NCBI GenBank assembly: GCA_025350345.1
Contig: JANXYA010000373.1
Span: 1 to 7,044 of the forward strand
Direction of reading: 5' to 3'
Length of the DNA: 7,044 bases
DNA from: Gammaproteobacteria bacterium
GTDB lineage: Bacteria; Pseudomonadota; Gammaproteobacteria; Steroidobacterales; Steroidobacteraceae
The notes beneath the pieces are model-generated. The model was given only the letters and a program-made list of their open reading frames with translations. It searched no databases and was not told the origin of the DNA. This document shows positions 1-6,403 of the stretch, in pieces (position 1 is the stretch's first letter; each line of letters begins with the position of its first letter). Both the position numbers and the translations under genes were made by a program.

Positions 1-1210
1 CCTCGAGATCGAGCAGCCGCTGGTGCCGGTGCTGCAGCGCATGGAGCGCGGTGGCGTGCTCATCGACCGCGCGATGCTGCAGCAGCAGAGCATCGAGCTG
101 GCGGCGCGGCTGCGGGAGCTCGGCCTCGAGGCGCAGCGCGAGGCCGGACAGGATTTCAATCTCGAATCACCGAAGCAGCTGCAGCAGATCCTGTTTGAAA
201 AGCTGCAGCTGCCGGTGCTGCGCAAGACGCCGACCGGGCAGCCCTCGACCGCCGAGGATGTGCTCGAGGAACTCGCCGCCGACTACCCCCTGCCAAAGCT
301 CATCCTCGAGTACCGCGCGCTGGCGAAGCTCCGTTCGACCTACACGGAGAAACTCCCCGAGCAGATCGATCCGACCACCGGACGCGTCCACACCTCGTAC
401 CACCAGGCCGTCGCCGCCACCGGGCGCCTGTCTTCCACGGATCCGAATCTGCAGAACATACCGATCCGAAGTCCCGAGGGCCGGCGCATCCGCCAGGCGT
501 TCATCGCCCCTGCAGGCCACCTGCTGCTGGCAGCGGATTATTCGCAGATCGAGCTGCGCATCATGGCGCACCTGTCGGGAGATGCAGGGCTGCTGCGCGC
601 CTTTGCGGCGGACCAGGACATCCACCAGGCGACCGCGGCGGAAGTCTTTGGCGTGGCGCCCGACCAGGTGAGCGCCGAGCAGCGCCGCTCGGCCAAGGCG
701 ATCAACTTCGGCCTGATCTACGGCATGTCCGCCTTCGGGCTGGCGCGCCAGCTCGGCATCGCGCGCAGCGCCGCGGCCGAATACGTCGAGCTCTATTTCG
801 CCCGCTACCCCGGGGTGCGGCAATACATGGACAGCACGCGCGAGCGGGCGCGGCGCGACGGCTACGTGGAGACGGTTTTCGGGCGGCGCCTGTACCTGCC
901 GGACATCGCCTCGCGCAACCGCCAGCTGCAGCAGTACTCGGAACGCAGCGCGATCAACGCGCCGATGCAGGGCACGGCGGCCGACATCATCAAGCGTGCG
1001 ATGCTGGCCGTCGACGCCTGGTGCCAGGAGCCGGGCACGGCGGTGCGCCTGATGATGCAGGTGCACGATGAACTGGTGCTGGAAGTGCGCGCCGATTTCC
1101 TCGCCACCGCCACGGAGCGCGTGCGCGCGATGATGGCCGCGGCGGCGGAGCTGCGCGTGCCGCTCAAGGTGGACGTGGGCCACGGCGCCAACTGGGATGA
1201 GGCCCACTGA
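1..1210 (+). CDS. polA: DNA polymerase I, C-terminal polymerase domain (5' partial)
   Basis: The open frame enters from the left edge (first full codon at base 2) and stops with TGA at 1208-1210, so about 402 residues of the C-terminal Klenow polymerase domain are visible. The 5'-nuclease and 3'-5' exonuclease regions lie outside. All family A motifs are present: the TGRLSSTDPNLQNIPIR block, motif A with DYSQIELR (catalytic Asp at 536-538), motif B with RRSAKAINFGLIYG (Lys at 695-697, Phe at 707-709, Tyr at 719-721), and motif C QVHDELVLEV (Asp-Glu at 1067-1072). The end, NWDEAH, resembles the E. coli C-terminus. The enzyme fills gaps and removes primers in replication and repair. The Phe in motif B is the wild-type residue that discriminates against dideoxynucleotides. 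No clear terminator follows directly; polA transcripts may end at the shared hairpin at 1412-1457. Identity is essentially certain. Confidence 0.98.
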   Translation, partial: LEIEQPLVPVLQRMERGGVLIDRAMLQQQSIELAARLRELGLEAQREAGQDFNLESPKQLQQILFEKLQLPVLRKTPTGQPSTAEDVLEELAADYPLPKLILEYRALAKLRSTYTEKLPEQIDPTTGRVHTSYHQAVAATGRLSSTDPNLQNIPIRSPEGRRIRQAFIAPAGHLLLAADYSQIELRIMAHLSGDAGLLRAFAADQDIHQATAAEVFGVAPDQVSAEQRRSAKAINFGLIYGMSAFGLARQLGIARSAAAEYVELYFARYPGVRQYMDSTRERARRDGYVETVFGRRLYLPDIASRNRQLQQYSERSAINAPMQGTAADIIKRAMLAVDAWCQEPGTAVRLMMQVHDELVLEVRADFLATATERVRAMMAAAAELRVPLKVDVGHGANWDEAH

Positions 1211-1330
1211 ATGCCGCTCGGCATGAATCCCCGCTCACGGGTCCTGCTGCTGTCCGCCGGACGCTGAGTGTCGCCCGGCGCCTACAGGCCAGCGCACCGC
1301 GGCGGGCTGCAGAAATCTCGCCCGAATGTG

Positions 1331-1359
1331 GGAACTATTCGGCGGCACCCGGACTCATA
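1331..1359 (+). promoter_or_regulatory. Candidate sigma-E/AlgU-type promoter
   Basis: GGAACTA at 1331-1337 and TCATA at 1355-1359 are separated by 17 bases. This is close to the extracytoplasmic sigma factor pattern GGAACTT/GAACTT, N16-17, TCTGA/TCAAA. It would start transcription near 1366, just ahead of the hairpins at 1383-1404 and 1412-1452. In Pseudomonas the ErsA small RNA at the same locus is known to depend on AlgU (sigma-22). The match is imperfect in the last base of the -35 element and inside the -10 element, so this is a candidate only. Confidence 0.45.
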
Positions 1360-1365
1360 CCTACA

Positions 1366-1457
1366 GAGCGTAACAAGCGCTCCCCGCTTCCCTCCCTAAG
1401 CGGGTTTGTCTGCCCTGGTGGCCATTCCCCCCAAATTGATGGCCACCAGGGCCTTTT
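1366..1457 (+). ncRNA. Candidate small RNA in the polA-engB gap (Spot 42/ErsA locus)
   Basis: What is seen: a sigma-E-like promoter, then a 7-bp stem CCCGCTT/AAGCGGG (1383-1389 and 1398-1404) with loop CCCTCCCT, then a strong intrinsic terminator. A transcript of about 92 nt is implied. The exposed loop is complementary to a strong Shine-Dalgarno sequence (AGGGAGG), a common design for small RNAs that block ribosome binding. The terminator loop is also C-rich. What is known: the gap between polA and engB encodes Spot 42 (spf) in enterics and ErsA in Pseudomonas. What is inferred: this is a positional, possibly functional counterpart. Primary sequence similarity could not be tested. Ends are estimates: the 5' end from promoter spacing and the 3' end from the T tract. 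The alternative is that the hairpins only terminate polA. Confidence 0.5.
1412..1457 (+). terminator. Strong intrinsic terminator overlapping the engB stop codon
   Basis: A perfect 14-bp stem pairs 1412-1425 with 1439-1452 around a 13-base C-rich loop, followed by CTTTT. The T tract is on the plus strand only, so it terminates polA and/or small-RNA transcription. The last Ts (1456-1457) form part of the engB TAA stop codon read on the other strand. On the minus strand the hairpin also lies just past engB but lacks a T run, so engB termination there would be weak. Confidence 0.8.
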
Positions 1458-2034
1458 ACCTGAGCCAGTGATCCAGTTGGCGTCGCGCCTCGTCCAGGCC
1501 CGTGCCATCGACGGCCGAAAAAGCCTGCAGCGTGGCGCTTTCCGCCAGGGCCTGGCGGGTGGCGAGCAGCACCCTGGCCAATTCGGCCCGGGTCAATTTG
1601 TCACATTTTGTCAGCAGCACGTGCACCGGACGCCCGGCCTCCCGTGCCCAGCTGATCAGGCCGGCATCCCCCTCGAGCAGGCCGCGGCGGCTATCGACGA
1701 TCAGGAACAGTCCCCTGAGCGAACCGCGAGCAGCCAGGGCCGTGGTCATGGGCGCCCAGGTGGCCCGTTCCGCCGCGCTCGCCCTGGCGTAGCCGTAGCC
1801 GGGAAGATCGACGATGCGCCGGCCCGGCAGCAGTTGAAAAAAATTCAGCAGCCGGGTGCGGCCCGGTGCCTTGCTGACGCGCGCCAGCGAGCGCCGCCCT
1901 GTCAGGGCGTTGATCGCACTCGACTTGCCCGCGTTCGAACGTCCCGCGAAGGCCACTTCAGCACCGCTGTCCTGCGGGAACTGGCGGGCGTGCGCCGCGC
2001 TCAAAATCAGTGTCGCCTGCGGGTATTGACTCAC
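1456..2034 (-). CDS. engB: Ribosome biogenesis GTP-binding protein EngB (YihA/YsxC)
   Basis: A 192-residue TrmE-Era-EngA-EngB-type GTPase needed for assembly of the large ribosomal subunit. G1 is GRSNAGKS (residues 31-38), G2 is the Thr at about 60 in GRTRLLNFF, G3 is DLPGYGYA (76-83), G4 is TKCDKL (142-147) and G5 is SAVDGTG (173-179). Length fits the family (E. coli about 210). The chosen start is GTG at 2034-2032, giving (M)SQYPQATLILSAAHARQFP, with AAAGG upstream. The frame stays open much further upstream, but that part is antisense to the cytochrome c4 and dsbA genes and resembles no EngB sequence. The gene converges on polA and diverges from the c4-dsbA unit. Confident. Confidence 0.96.
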   Translation of the reverse strand: MSQYPQATLILSAAHARQFPQDSGAEVAFAGRSNAGKSSAINALTGRRSLARVSKAPGRTRLLNFFQLLPGRRIVDLPGYGYARASAAERATWAPMTTALAARGSLRGLFLIVDSRRGLLEGDAGLISWAREAGRPVHVLLTKCDKLTRAELARVLLATRQALAESATLQAFSAVDGTGLDEARRQLDHWLR

Positions 2035-2095
2035 GGTACGGACACCTTTGGGCTCGCGGCGCTCACCGCCGGTGGGAACGCCGGGCGTAGGTCCT

Positions 2096-2105
2096 AGTGT
2101 ACAAT
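2096..2105. promoter_or_regulatory. Overlapping divergent -10 elements between engB and the c4-dsbA unit
   Basis: The sequence AGTGTACAAT holds TACAAT on the plus strand (2100-2105), suitable as a -10 box for the cytochrome c4 gene with a start near 2112. It also holds TACACT on the minus strand (2101-2096), suitable for engB with a start near 2089. The two share the TGTACA palindrome. Neither has a convincing -35 hexamer at 16-18 bases, so this is only a likely promoter region. Confidence 0.35.
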
Positions 2106-2133
2106 TCCGCGCTTTATCGGAACGGATATCCTC

Positions 2134-2793
2134 ATGATCGCGACATTCCGCCTCGGCTGCTGCGCGCTCGCACTTTTCGCCGCGTCCACGTCCTGGTCGA
2201 TGGGCTCGGCGGAAGCCGGGGCCGCCAGGGCCTCCATGTGCCTGGCCTGCCACGGACCCAACGGCAACAGCACCGTCCCCGAGTATCCCAGCCTCGCCGG
2301 CCAGGATGCCGCCTACATCGAACACCAGTTGCATTTGCTGCACGACGGTGCGCGCACGGGCAAGCCCGGCGACCCGGGCGCCATGATGATGCCCGGCATG
2401 GCCACCATCCTGAGCGATCAGGACATCGAGGACGTTGCGGCGTACTACTCGCAACAGGCGCCGACCGGTCTGGAGGCCGATCCGTCCTATTGGCAGGCGG
2501 GCCAGCGCCTGTACCGGAGCGGTGATCGCGCGCGCGGCATTCCGGCCTGCGCGGCCTGCCATGGGCCGCTCGGACACGGCAATCCCGCCGCGGGCTACCC
2601 CGCGCTCCGTGCCCAGCATGCCGCGTACCTGATCAAGCAGCTCAGCGCCTACAGCACGGACGTGCGCTACGCGAAGAACGAGAAGGGTGCGAGCCGCGGC
2701 GGCGATAACGCCGTGATCATGCACACGATCGCCGCGCGGCTCACTGACGCGGACATGCGTGATGTCGCTTCCTACATCCAGGGTATGCGCTGA
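2134..2793 (+). CDS. Cytochrome c4, periplasmic diheme cytochrome c
   Basis: A 219-residue protein with an N-terminal signal peptide (hydrophobic roughly residues 7-21, likely cleaved around 26-28) and two tandem class I cytochrome c domains. Heme-binding motifs are CLACH (36-40) and CAACH (139-143). Likely axial methionines are Met89 (MMPGMATILSDQDI) and Met196 (NAVIMHTIAARLTD). The paired-domain layout and the LSDQDIEDVAAYY signature are typical of cytochrome c4, which carries electrons to terminal oxidases in the periplasm, often membrane-associated. The ATG at 2134 has only a weak Shine-Dalgarno (GGAACGGA) but gives a proper signal peptide. The next gene starts one base after the stop codon, so the pair is probably co-transcribed. 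The c4-dsbA pairing beside engB is, from memory, conserved in Pseudomonas. Confidence 0.93.
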   Translation: MIATFRLGCCALALFAASTSWSMGSAEAGAARASMCLACHGPNGNSTVPEYPSLAGQDAAYIEHQLHLLHDGARTGKPGDPGAMMMPGMATILSDQDIEDVAAYYSQQAPTGLEADPSYWQAGQRLYRSGDRARGIPACAACHGPLGHGNPAAGYPALRAQHAAYLIKQLSAYSTDVRYAKNEKGASRGGDNAVIMHTIAARLTDADMRDVASYIQGMR

Positions 2794-2794
2794 C

Positions 2795-3637
2795 ATGAAA
2801 ATTTCCGGGATCCTGCTGAGCATGGCCCTGCTGGCGCTGGCGTCCTGCTCGAAAGGCAGCCCACCGCCGCCCGCCGCTCCCCCGCCCATGGCGGCGCCCG
2901 CGGCAGCTCCCGCGACGAGCGCGGCACCTGCCACTCCGGTCACGACGACGACCACTTCGGAATCATCAAAGGTGGCCACCTCCGAGAGCAGCGGGGAATC
3001 AAAGCTGGAACGCGCCGCACCGCTCCCGCCCGCGGGCCAGCTGCCCTCGGGCAAGTGGGTCGCCGGCACGAATTACCGGCCCCTGGTGCCCGCTCAGCCC
3101 ACCGATGCGCCGCCCGGCAAGGTCGAAGTCGTCGAGGTCTTCTGGTACGCCTGCCCGCACTGCTACGCCCTCGATCCGTACCTCGAGAACTGGCGCAAGA
3201 GCAAGCCGGCCTACATCGATTTCCGGCGCGTGCCCATCACCTGGGGTGAGGTGCACCGCTCGCACGCGCGCCTGTTCTATACCCTGCAGGCCCTCGGCAA
3301 GGAGGAGGCGCTGCACGCCGATGTATTTTCCGAAATGAACGAGCGCAGGAATTACATGTTCGCCCCGGGGGATGAGAGCGAGTCGATGTCCGCGCAGCTC
3401 AAGTTCGTCACGGCACATGGCATCAGCGCGAGTGATTTCACCAACGCCTACAACTCCTTCACGGTCCAGACCAATCTGCAGAAGGCCGATGACCTGGTGC
3501 GCCGCTACAAGGTGGAAGGCGTGCCGCTGATCATCATCAACGGCAAGTACATGACCGACGTCACGATGGCGGGCGGCAGCCACGATGCGCTGATCAGCAT
3601 CATCAACGACCTCGCCGCCAGCGAAAAGAGCCGGTAG
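2795..3637 (+). CDS. dsbA: Thiol:disulfide interchange protein DsbA, lipoprotein form
   Basis: A 280-residue thioredoxin-fold oxidoreductase that introduces disulfides into exported proteins. The start ATG at 2795 is one base after the c4 stop codon. The N-terminus is a lipoprotein signal: hydrophobic residues 5-16 and lipobox LASC with Cys18. Position +2 is Ser, so inner-membrane retention by Asp is not predicted. A Pro/Ala-rich then Thr/Ser/Glu-rich tether runs roughly 22-80. The catalytic domain follows, with active site CPHC (120-123) in FWYACPHCY and the cis-Pro loop GVPLIIINGKY (cis-Pro244). There are only three cysteines: the lipid-modified one and the active-site pair. Classical E. 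coli DsbA (about 189 mature residues) is soluble and lacks the tether. Membrane-anchored DsbA proteins are known in Neisseria. Function is confident; membrane location is inferred. Confidence 0.93.
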   Translation: MKISGILLSMALLALASCSKGSPPPPAAPPPMAAPAAAPATSAAPATPVTTTTTSESSKVATSESSGESKLERAAPLPPAGQLPSGKWVAGTNYRPLVPAQPTDAPPGKVEVVEVFWYACPHCYALDPYLENWRKSKPAYIDFRRVPITWGEVHRSHARLFYTLQALGKEEALHADVFSEMNERRNYMFAPGDESESMSAQLKFVTAHGISASDFTNAYNSFTVQTNLQKADDLVRRYKVEGVPLIIINGKYMTDVTMAGGSHDALISIINDLAASEKSR

Positions 3638-3668
3638 TCCGGCCCCACCCGGCCGCCGGGCCGGGACT
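3636..3668 (+). terminator. GC-rich inverted repeat after dsbA, possible terminator
   Basis: AGTCCGGCCC (3636-3645) pairs with GGGCCGGGACT (3658-3668) with one bulged G. It starts inside the TAG stop codon and has a 12-base loop. No T run follows, so it may be a weak or Rho-assisted terminator or an mRNA-stabilising 3' hairpin. Confidence 0.45.
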
Positions 3669-3753
3669 TCCCGACGCCGTGGGGGTCCACCGCCGACGGG
3701 CGGCACCGGACGGTCGCGGCCGGAGCGCTCTTCGGGTAATCTTGCGCGCCGCC

Positions 3754-3830
3754 GCGCCCGTAGCTCAGATGGATAGAGTGGCAGCCTCCGAAGCTGCAGG
3801 TCGTGGGTTCGAATCCCGCCGGGCGCGCCA
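3754..3830 (+). tRNA. tRNA-Arg (anticodon CCG)
   Basis: A full cloverleaf can be drawn by hand. The acceptor stem GCGCCCG pairs with CGGGCGC. The anticodon stem GCAGC/GCTGC encloses loop CTCCGAA, giving anticodon CCG (3788-3790). The T arm is GTGGG TTCGAAT CCCGC, and the D arm starts GCTCAGATGGATAGAGT. Discriminator G is followed by a genomically encoded CCA (3828-3830). It reads CGG arginine codons, useful in a high-GC genome. A TAATCT at 3737-3742 followed by a GC-rich stretch could be its -10 box and stringent discriminator, but no good -35 element is visible. No integrase or att duplication is seen beside it. Confidence 0.97.
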
Positions 3831-3843
3831 TTGGCTCTACCGC

Positions 3844-3849
3844 TATAAT
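3844..3849 (+). promoter_or_regulatory. TATAAT -10 box upstream of the cytochrome c5 gene
   Basis: A perfect TATAAT lies 14 bases after the tRNA and 35 bases before the c5 start codon. It would start transcription near 3856 with a short leader. The -35 position would fall inside the 3' end of the tRNA and does not match the consensus, so c5 may also be read from the tRNA promoter. Confidence 0.45.
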
Positions 3850-3884
3850 CGCGCACCGATTTCGCCTCAACCAACGGATCACCC

Positions 3885-4400
3885 GTGAGCAAGCAGGACA
3901 CGCATTTCCTCAATACCTTCAGCATGATCATCGGCCTGCTGATCGTGGTCGCCCTGATGATCTTCGCCCTGGCACGGGTGGTCGCGGATCGCACGCAGGT
4001 CAAAGAGGTCTACGAAGATCCCAAGTACGTCGCCAGCACCGAAGAGCGCATCAAGCCCTTCGTGCGCGAGGCCGTGGCCGGGAAGGACAATTCCGCCATG
4101 CAGATCGAGGCGGCGCCGGCGGGGCCGGCCATCGCCCTGGCCGTACCCAAGGACGGCCCGGCGCTCTACGAAGCGGTGTGCCACACCTGTCACGCCACCG
4201 GACTGGCGGGTGCGCCGAAGTTCGGGGATCACGCGGCCTGGGCGCCGCGCATTGCCAAGGGCAAGGCCGCGCTCTACGAGCACGCCCTCAAGGGCTTCAC
4301 CGGCACGGCCGGCGTGATGCCGGCGAAGGGCGGCCGCACCGACCTGACCGATGCCCTGATCAAGGCCGGGGTCGATTACCTGGTCTCCAAGGGCCAGTAG
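3885..4400 (+). CDS. Membrane-anchored cytochrome c5 family protein
   Basis: A 171-residue monoheme class I cytochrome c. An uncleaved-looking N-terminal membrane anchor spans about residues 12-31 (MIIGLLIVVALMIFALA). A linker of about 60 residues follows, then the heme domain with CHTCH (99-103), the c5 signature ATGLAGAPKFGDHAAWAPRI and axial Met145 in GVMPAKGG. It probably shuttles electrons on the periplasmic face of the inner membrane between quinol-oxidising complexes and terminal reductases or oxidases. The start is GTG at 3885, chosen because it gives SKQDTHFLNTF just before the anchor; the Shine-Dalgarno (CGGA) is weak. It is a single gene between tRNA-Arg and the convergent comM-like gene, whose 3' end it overlaps by 25 bp. 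Family assignment is firm; the exact partner is unknown. Confidence 0.93.
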   Translation: MSKQDTHFLNTFSMIIGLLIVVALMIFALARVVADRTQVKEVYEDPKYVASTEERIKPFVREAVAGKDNSAMQIEAAPAGPAIALAVPKDGPALYEAVCHTCHATGLAGAPKFGDHAAWAPRIAKGKAALYEHALKGFTGTAGVMPAKGGRTDLTDALIKAGVDYLVSKGQ

Positions 4401-5981
4401 GCCGGACCTGCCGACTCCGGGGCCGCCGACACGGCCCTGCCCGGCGCGATATCCAGGGCGCCTGCCAGGCGCAGGCTCGCCGCCTCGCCGATATGCTCGG
4501 GCGCAATGAATTCCGCGTTCTGCAGATCGGCGATGGTGCGGGCCACTTTCAGCAGGCGATGATAGGCGCGGGCGGACAGGCCGAAGCGCCCCGCGACGCG
4601 CTCGAGCAGAGCCAATGCCGCCGGCTGGGCGCGACAATGCGCACGGATTCCGGCGTGACCGAGACGGGCATTGCAGCCGTCCTGCCGCCCGAGCTGCCGG
4701 GCGCGTGCCGCGTGCACGGCCACAGCCAGCACCGCGGCGCTGCTCTCTGCCTCCCGGGGCAGGCACCCCTCGGCCCCTGCCTGTAGCGCGGGCAGTTCGA
4801 CCCGCGGCACTTCGATCTGCAGGTCGAGGCGATCGAGCAGCGGACCGGAAAGCCGCTCGCGGTAGCGCTGGATGCGCCGTGGACCGCAGCGGCAGAGCCG
4901 CGCTTCATCGCCCAGGTACCCGCAGGGACAGGGGTTCATGGCGGCCACCAGCTGAAATGCGGCCGGCAGCTCCAGGTGGCTCGCGGCACGCGCCAGATGG
5001 ACGGCGCCCGATTCCAGCGGCTCGCGCAAGGCCTCGAGCACGCGCCGATCTAACTCGGGCAACTCGTCCAGGAAGAGCACGCCCCGGTGAGCCAGGCTGA
5101 TCTCGCCGGCTCGCAGGCGCGAGCCACCGCCCACGATGGCGTTGGCCGAAGCGGCGTGGTGCGGGGCGCGGAAAGGCCGATGTCCCCAGCGCGCCGGATC
5201 GAAACCCTGCGCGCTGATCGAAGCGATGCCGGCCACCTCCATCGCCTCGGCTTCGGTGAGTGGCGGAAGCAGGCCCGGGAGTCGCATCGCCAGCATGCTC
5301 TTGCCGCTCCCCGGCGGCCCGACCATGAGCAGGCTGTGCCCGCCGGCCGCAGCAATGGCCAAAGCTCTTTTGGCCCGCCACTGTCCTTTTACATCATCAA
5401 GGGACAAGTATTGTTCCGAATTCGGTACCAATAAAGGGCCTTTTGTCAGGCCATTGCCTGCCTCCCGTGCAGCGCCCGACAGGAAGGCGCAGGCGGACTG
5501 GAGCCCCTCAAATCCGAAGGCGCGCCGGTGCCGGGCGAGCCTCACCGCGCCCAGATCGGCCGCTGGCACGATCAGATCGTGCCCGGCCCGGGCGGCATGC
5601 GCCGCGGCCAGCAGTAGGCCACGTACGGCGCGCAGCTCGCCACCCAGACCGAGCTCTCCGTAGCACTCGGGCTTAAGGTCCGGGCGGAGGCGCAGTTGCC
5701 CGCTGGCGACCAGCAGTGCCAGCGCCACCGGCAGGTCGTAGCGACCGCCCTCCTTGGCCAGTTCGACGGGCGCAAGGTTGACCGTGATGCGGCCCGGCGG
5801 AAACTCGAAGCCGGCGTTCAGGAGCGCGGAGCGCACCCGTGCGCGGCTCTCGCGCACCACCGGGGCGGGCAGACCCACGATGCTGAAGCCGGGCAGGCCG
5901 CTGCCCGAGGTGGGCCTCGATCTGCACGAGCGGCGCCTCGAGCCCGAGCTGCGCGCGGCTCAGGATCTGCGCCACCCCCAC
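4376..5981 (-). CDS. comM: YifB/ComM family Mg-chelatase-like AAA+ ATPase, frameshifted near the N-terminus
   Basis: ComM is a hexameric branch-migration helicase acting in natural transformation; YifB homologues are widespread. The reading frame is split. GTG at 5981, with GAGG six bases upstream, encodes MGVAQILSRAQLGLEAPLVQ, aligning with the usual family N-terminus. It runs on to HLG and then needs a one-base shift near 5904-5906 to continue as SGLPGFSIVGLPAPVVRES. From there the frame is intact to TAA. In restored numbering (534 residues) there are Walker A GPPGSGKS (221-228), the PFRAPHH motif, Walker B VLFLDE (301-306), a Cys cluster MNPCPCG...CRCGP (351, 353, 363, 365) and the C-terminal domain. 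E. coli YifB is about 506; the excess is a nonconserved C-terminal tail. A shortened product from GTG at 5878 would lack 34 residues and has no visible Shine-Dalgarno. It probably follows ubiK in one operon. Family sure; pseudogene status open. Confidence 0.9.
5904..5906 (-). other. Single-base frameshift site in the comM-like gene
   Basis: On the minus strand the codons read CTC GGG CAG CGG CCT GCC. Removing one G from the GGG run gives CTC GGC AGC GGC CTG CCC, which restores the family's HL-x-x-GLPG sequence. The extra base therefore lies in the CCC at 5904-5906 on the plus strand. It may be a true mutation or a sequencing or assembly error. There is no slippery heptamer or obvious stimulatory structure arguing for programmed shifting. 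Confidence 0.8.
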
Positions 5982-6008
5982 CGCTGCCCTCGCCTGAGCG
6001 CTGCGGGA

Positions 6009-6284
6009 CTAGTCGGATACGGGCGGGAGCGAATGCTGTAGTTGCTGCAGGCGCTCCTCGAGCGCGCCGATGCGCGCCTCGAGCTGCGCGATGCGCTCGC
6101 GCGAGCGCTCGAGCACCTTGGCCTGCACGTCGAATTCGCTCCGCGAGGTCAGATCAAGACGCCCCGCCGCGCTCTGCAGGACGGCCCTGAAGTTGGCCTC
6201 CAGATCAGCGCGCATGCTCTCGAGCGTGGCAGGGAGACCGGCGACGAAGCGCCGGGCCATTTCTTCCATCTGTATGCCTTCCAT
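6009..6284 (-). CDS. ubiK: Ubiquinone biosynthesis accessory factor UbiK (YqiC/BMFP family)
   Basis: A 91-residue small protein. The start ATG at 6284 (MEGIQMEEMARRF) is preceded by AAGGGGG at good spacing. The longer upstream open frame has no family resemblance. Features are a conserved N-terminal amphipathic segment (about 4-45, ending in LDLTSRSEFDVQ) and a C-terminal coiled coil (about residues 52-84: VLERSRERIAQLEARIGALEE), which mediates trimerisation in the family. UbiK associates with UbiJ and assists the late hydroxylation and methylation steps of ubiquinone synthesis in the soluble Ubi complex under aerobic conditions; the homologue YqiC also has membrane-fusogenic activity. The comM-like gene starts 27 bases downstream on the same strand, so the two are likely co-transcribed. 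The gene diverges from the glnK-like gene. Family membership confident; no separate ubiJ is visible here. Confidence 0.9.
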   Translation of the reverse strand: MEGIQMEEMARRFVAGLPATLESMRADLEANFRAVLQSAAGRLDLTSRSEFDVQAKVLERSRERIAQLEARIGALEERLQQLQHSLPPVSD

Positions 6285-6403
6285 CGCTGCCCCCTTCGAA
6301 TCAGTTGCTCTGAAACTGCGCGTCCGGCCACGCGCCCTGTCTACATTGGTGCAACCGGGGCCCGGCACTGCCCGCCGAGGGCCGATTTGCCCGCCCGCGG
6401 CCG

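Noticed and set aside
1211..1267. An 18-residue open frame (MPLGMNPRSRVLLLSAGR) starting directly after the polA stop codon
   Set aside because: It has no independent ribosome binding site and no recognisable feature; frames this short arise by chance.
2035..3069. Long in-frame upstream extension of engB on the minus strand
   Set aside because: It is antisense to the cytochrome c4 gene and part of dsbA, reads as low-complexity Gly/Ala/Arg sequence, and EngB proteins do not carry such an extension. High GC explains the lack of stop codons.
3754..3830. tRNA-Arg as a phage or island attachment site
   Set aside because: There is no integrase, no direct repeat of the tRNA 3' end and no foreign-looking cargo; core genes lie on both sides.
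4420..4437. GGGCCG/CGGCCC hairpin as a terminator for cytochrome c5
   Set aside because: The stem is only 6 bp, has no T run, and lies inside the comM coding tail; such hairpins are common at this GC content.
5895..5915. Programmed ribosomal frameshift in the comM-like gene
   Set aside because: No slippery heptamer, internal Shine-Dalgarno or downstream structure was evident, and programmed shifting is not known to me in this family. Mutation or sequencing error is simpler.
6338..6353. Full NtrC binding palindrome upstream of the sigma-54 promoter
   Set aside because: Only the right arm (GGTGCA) matches; the left arm TGTCT departs from TGCAC, so I mention it only as a half-site.
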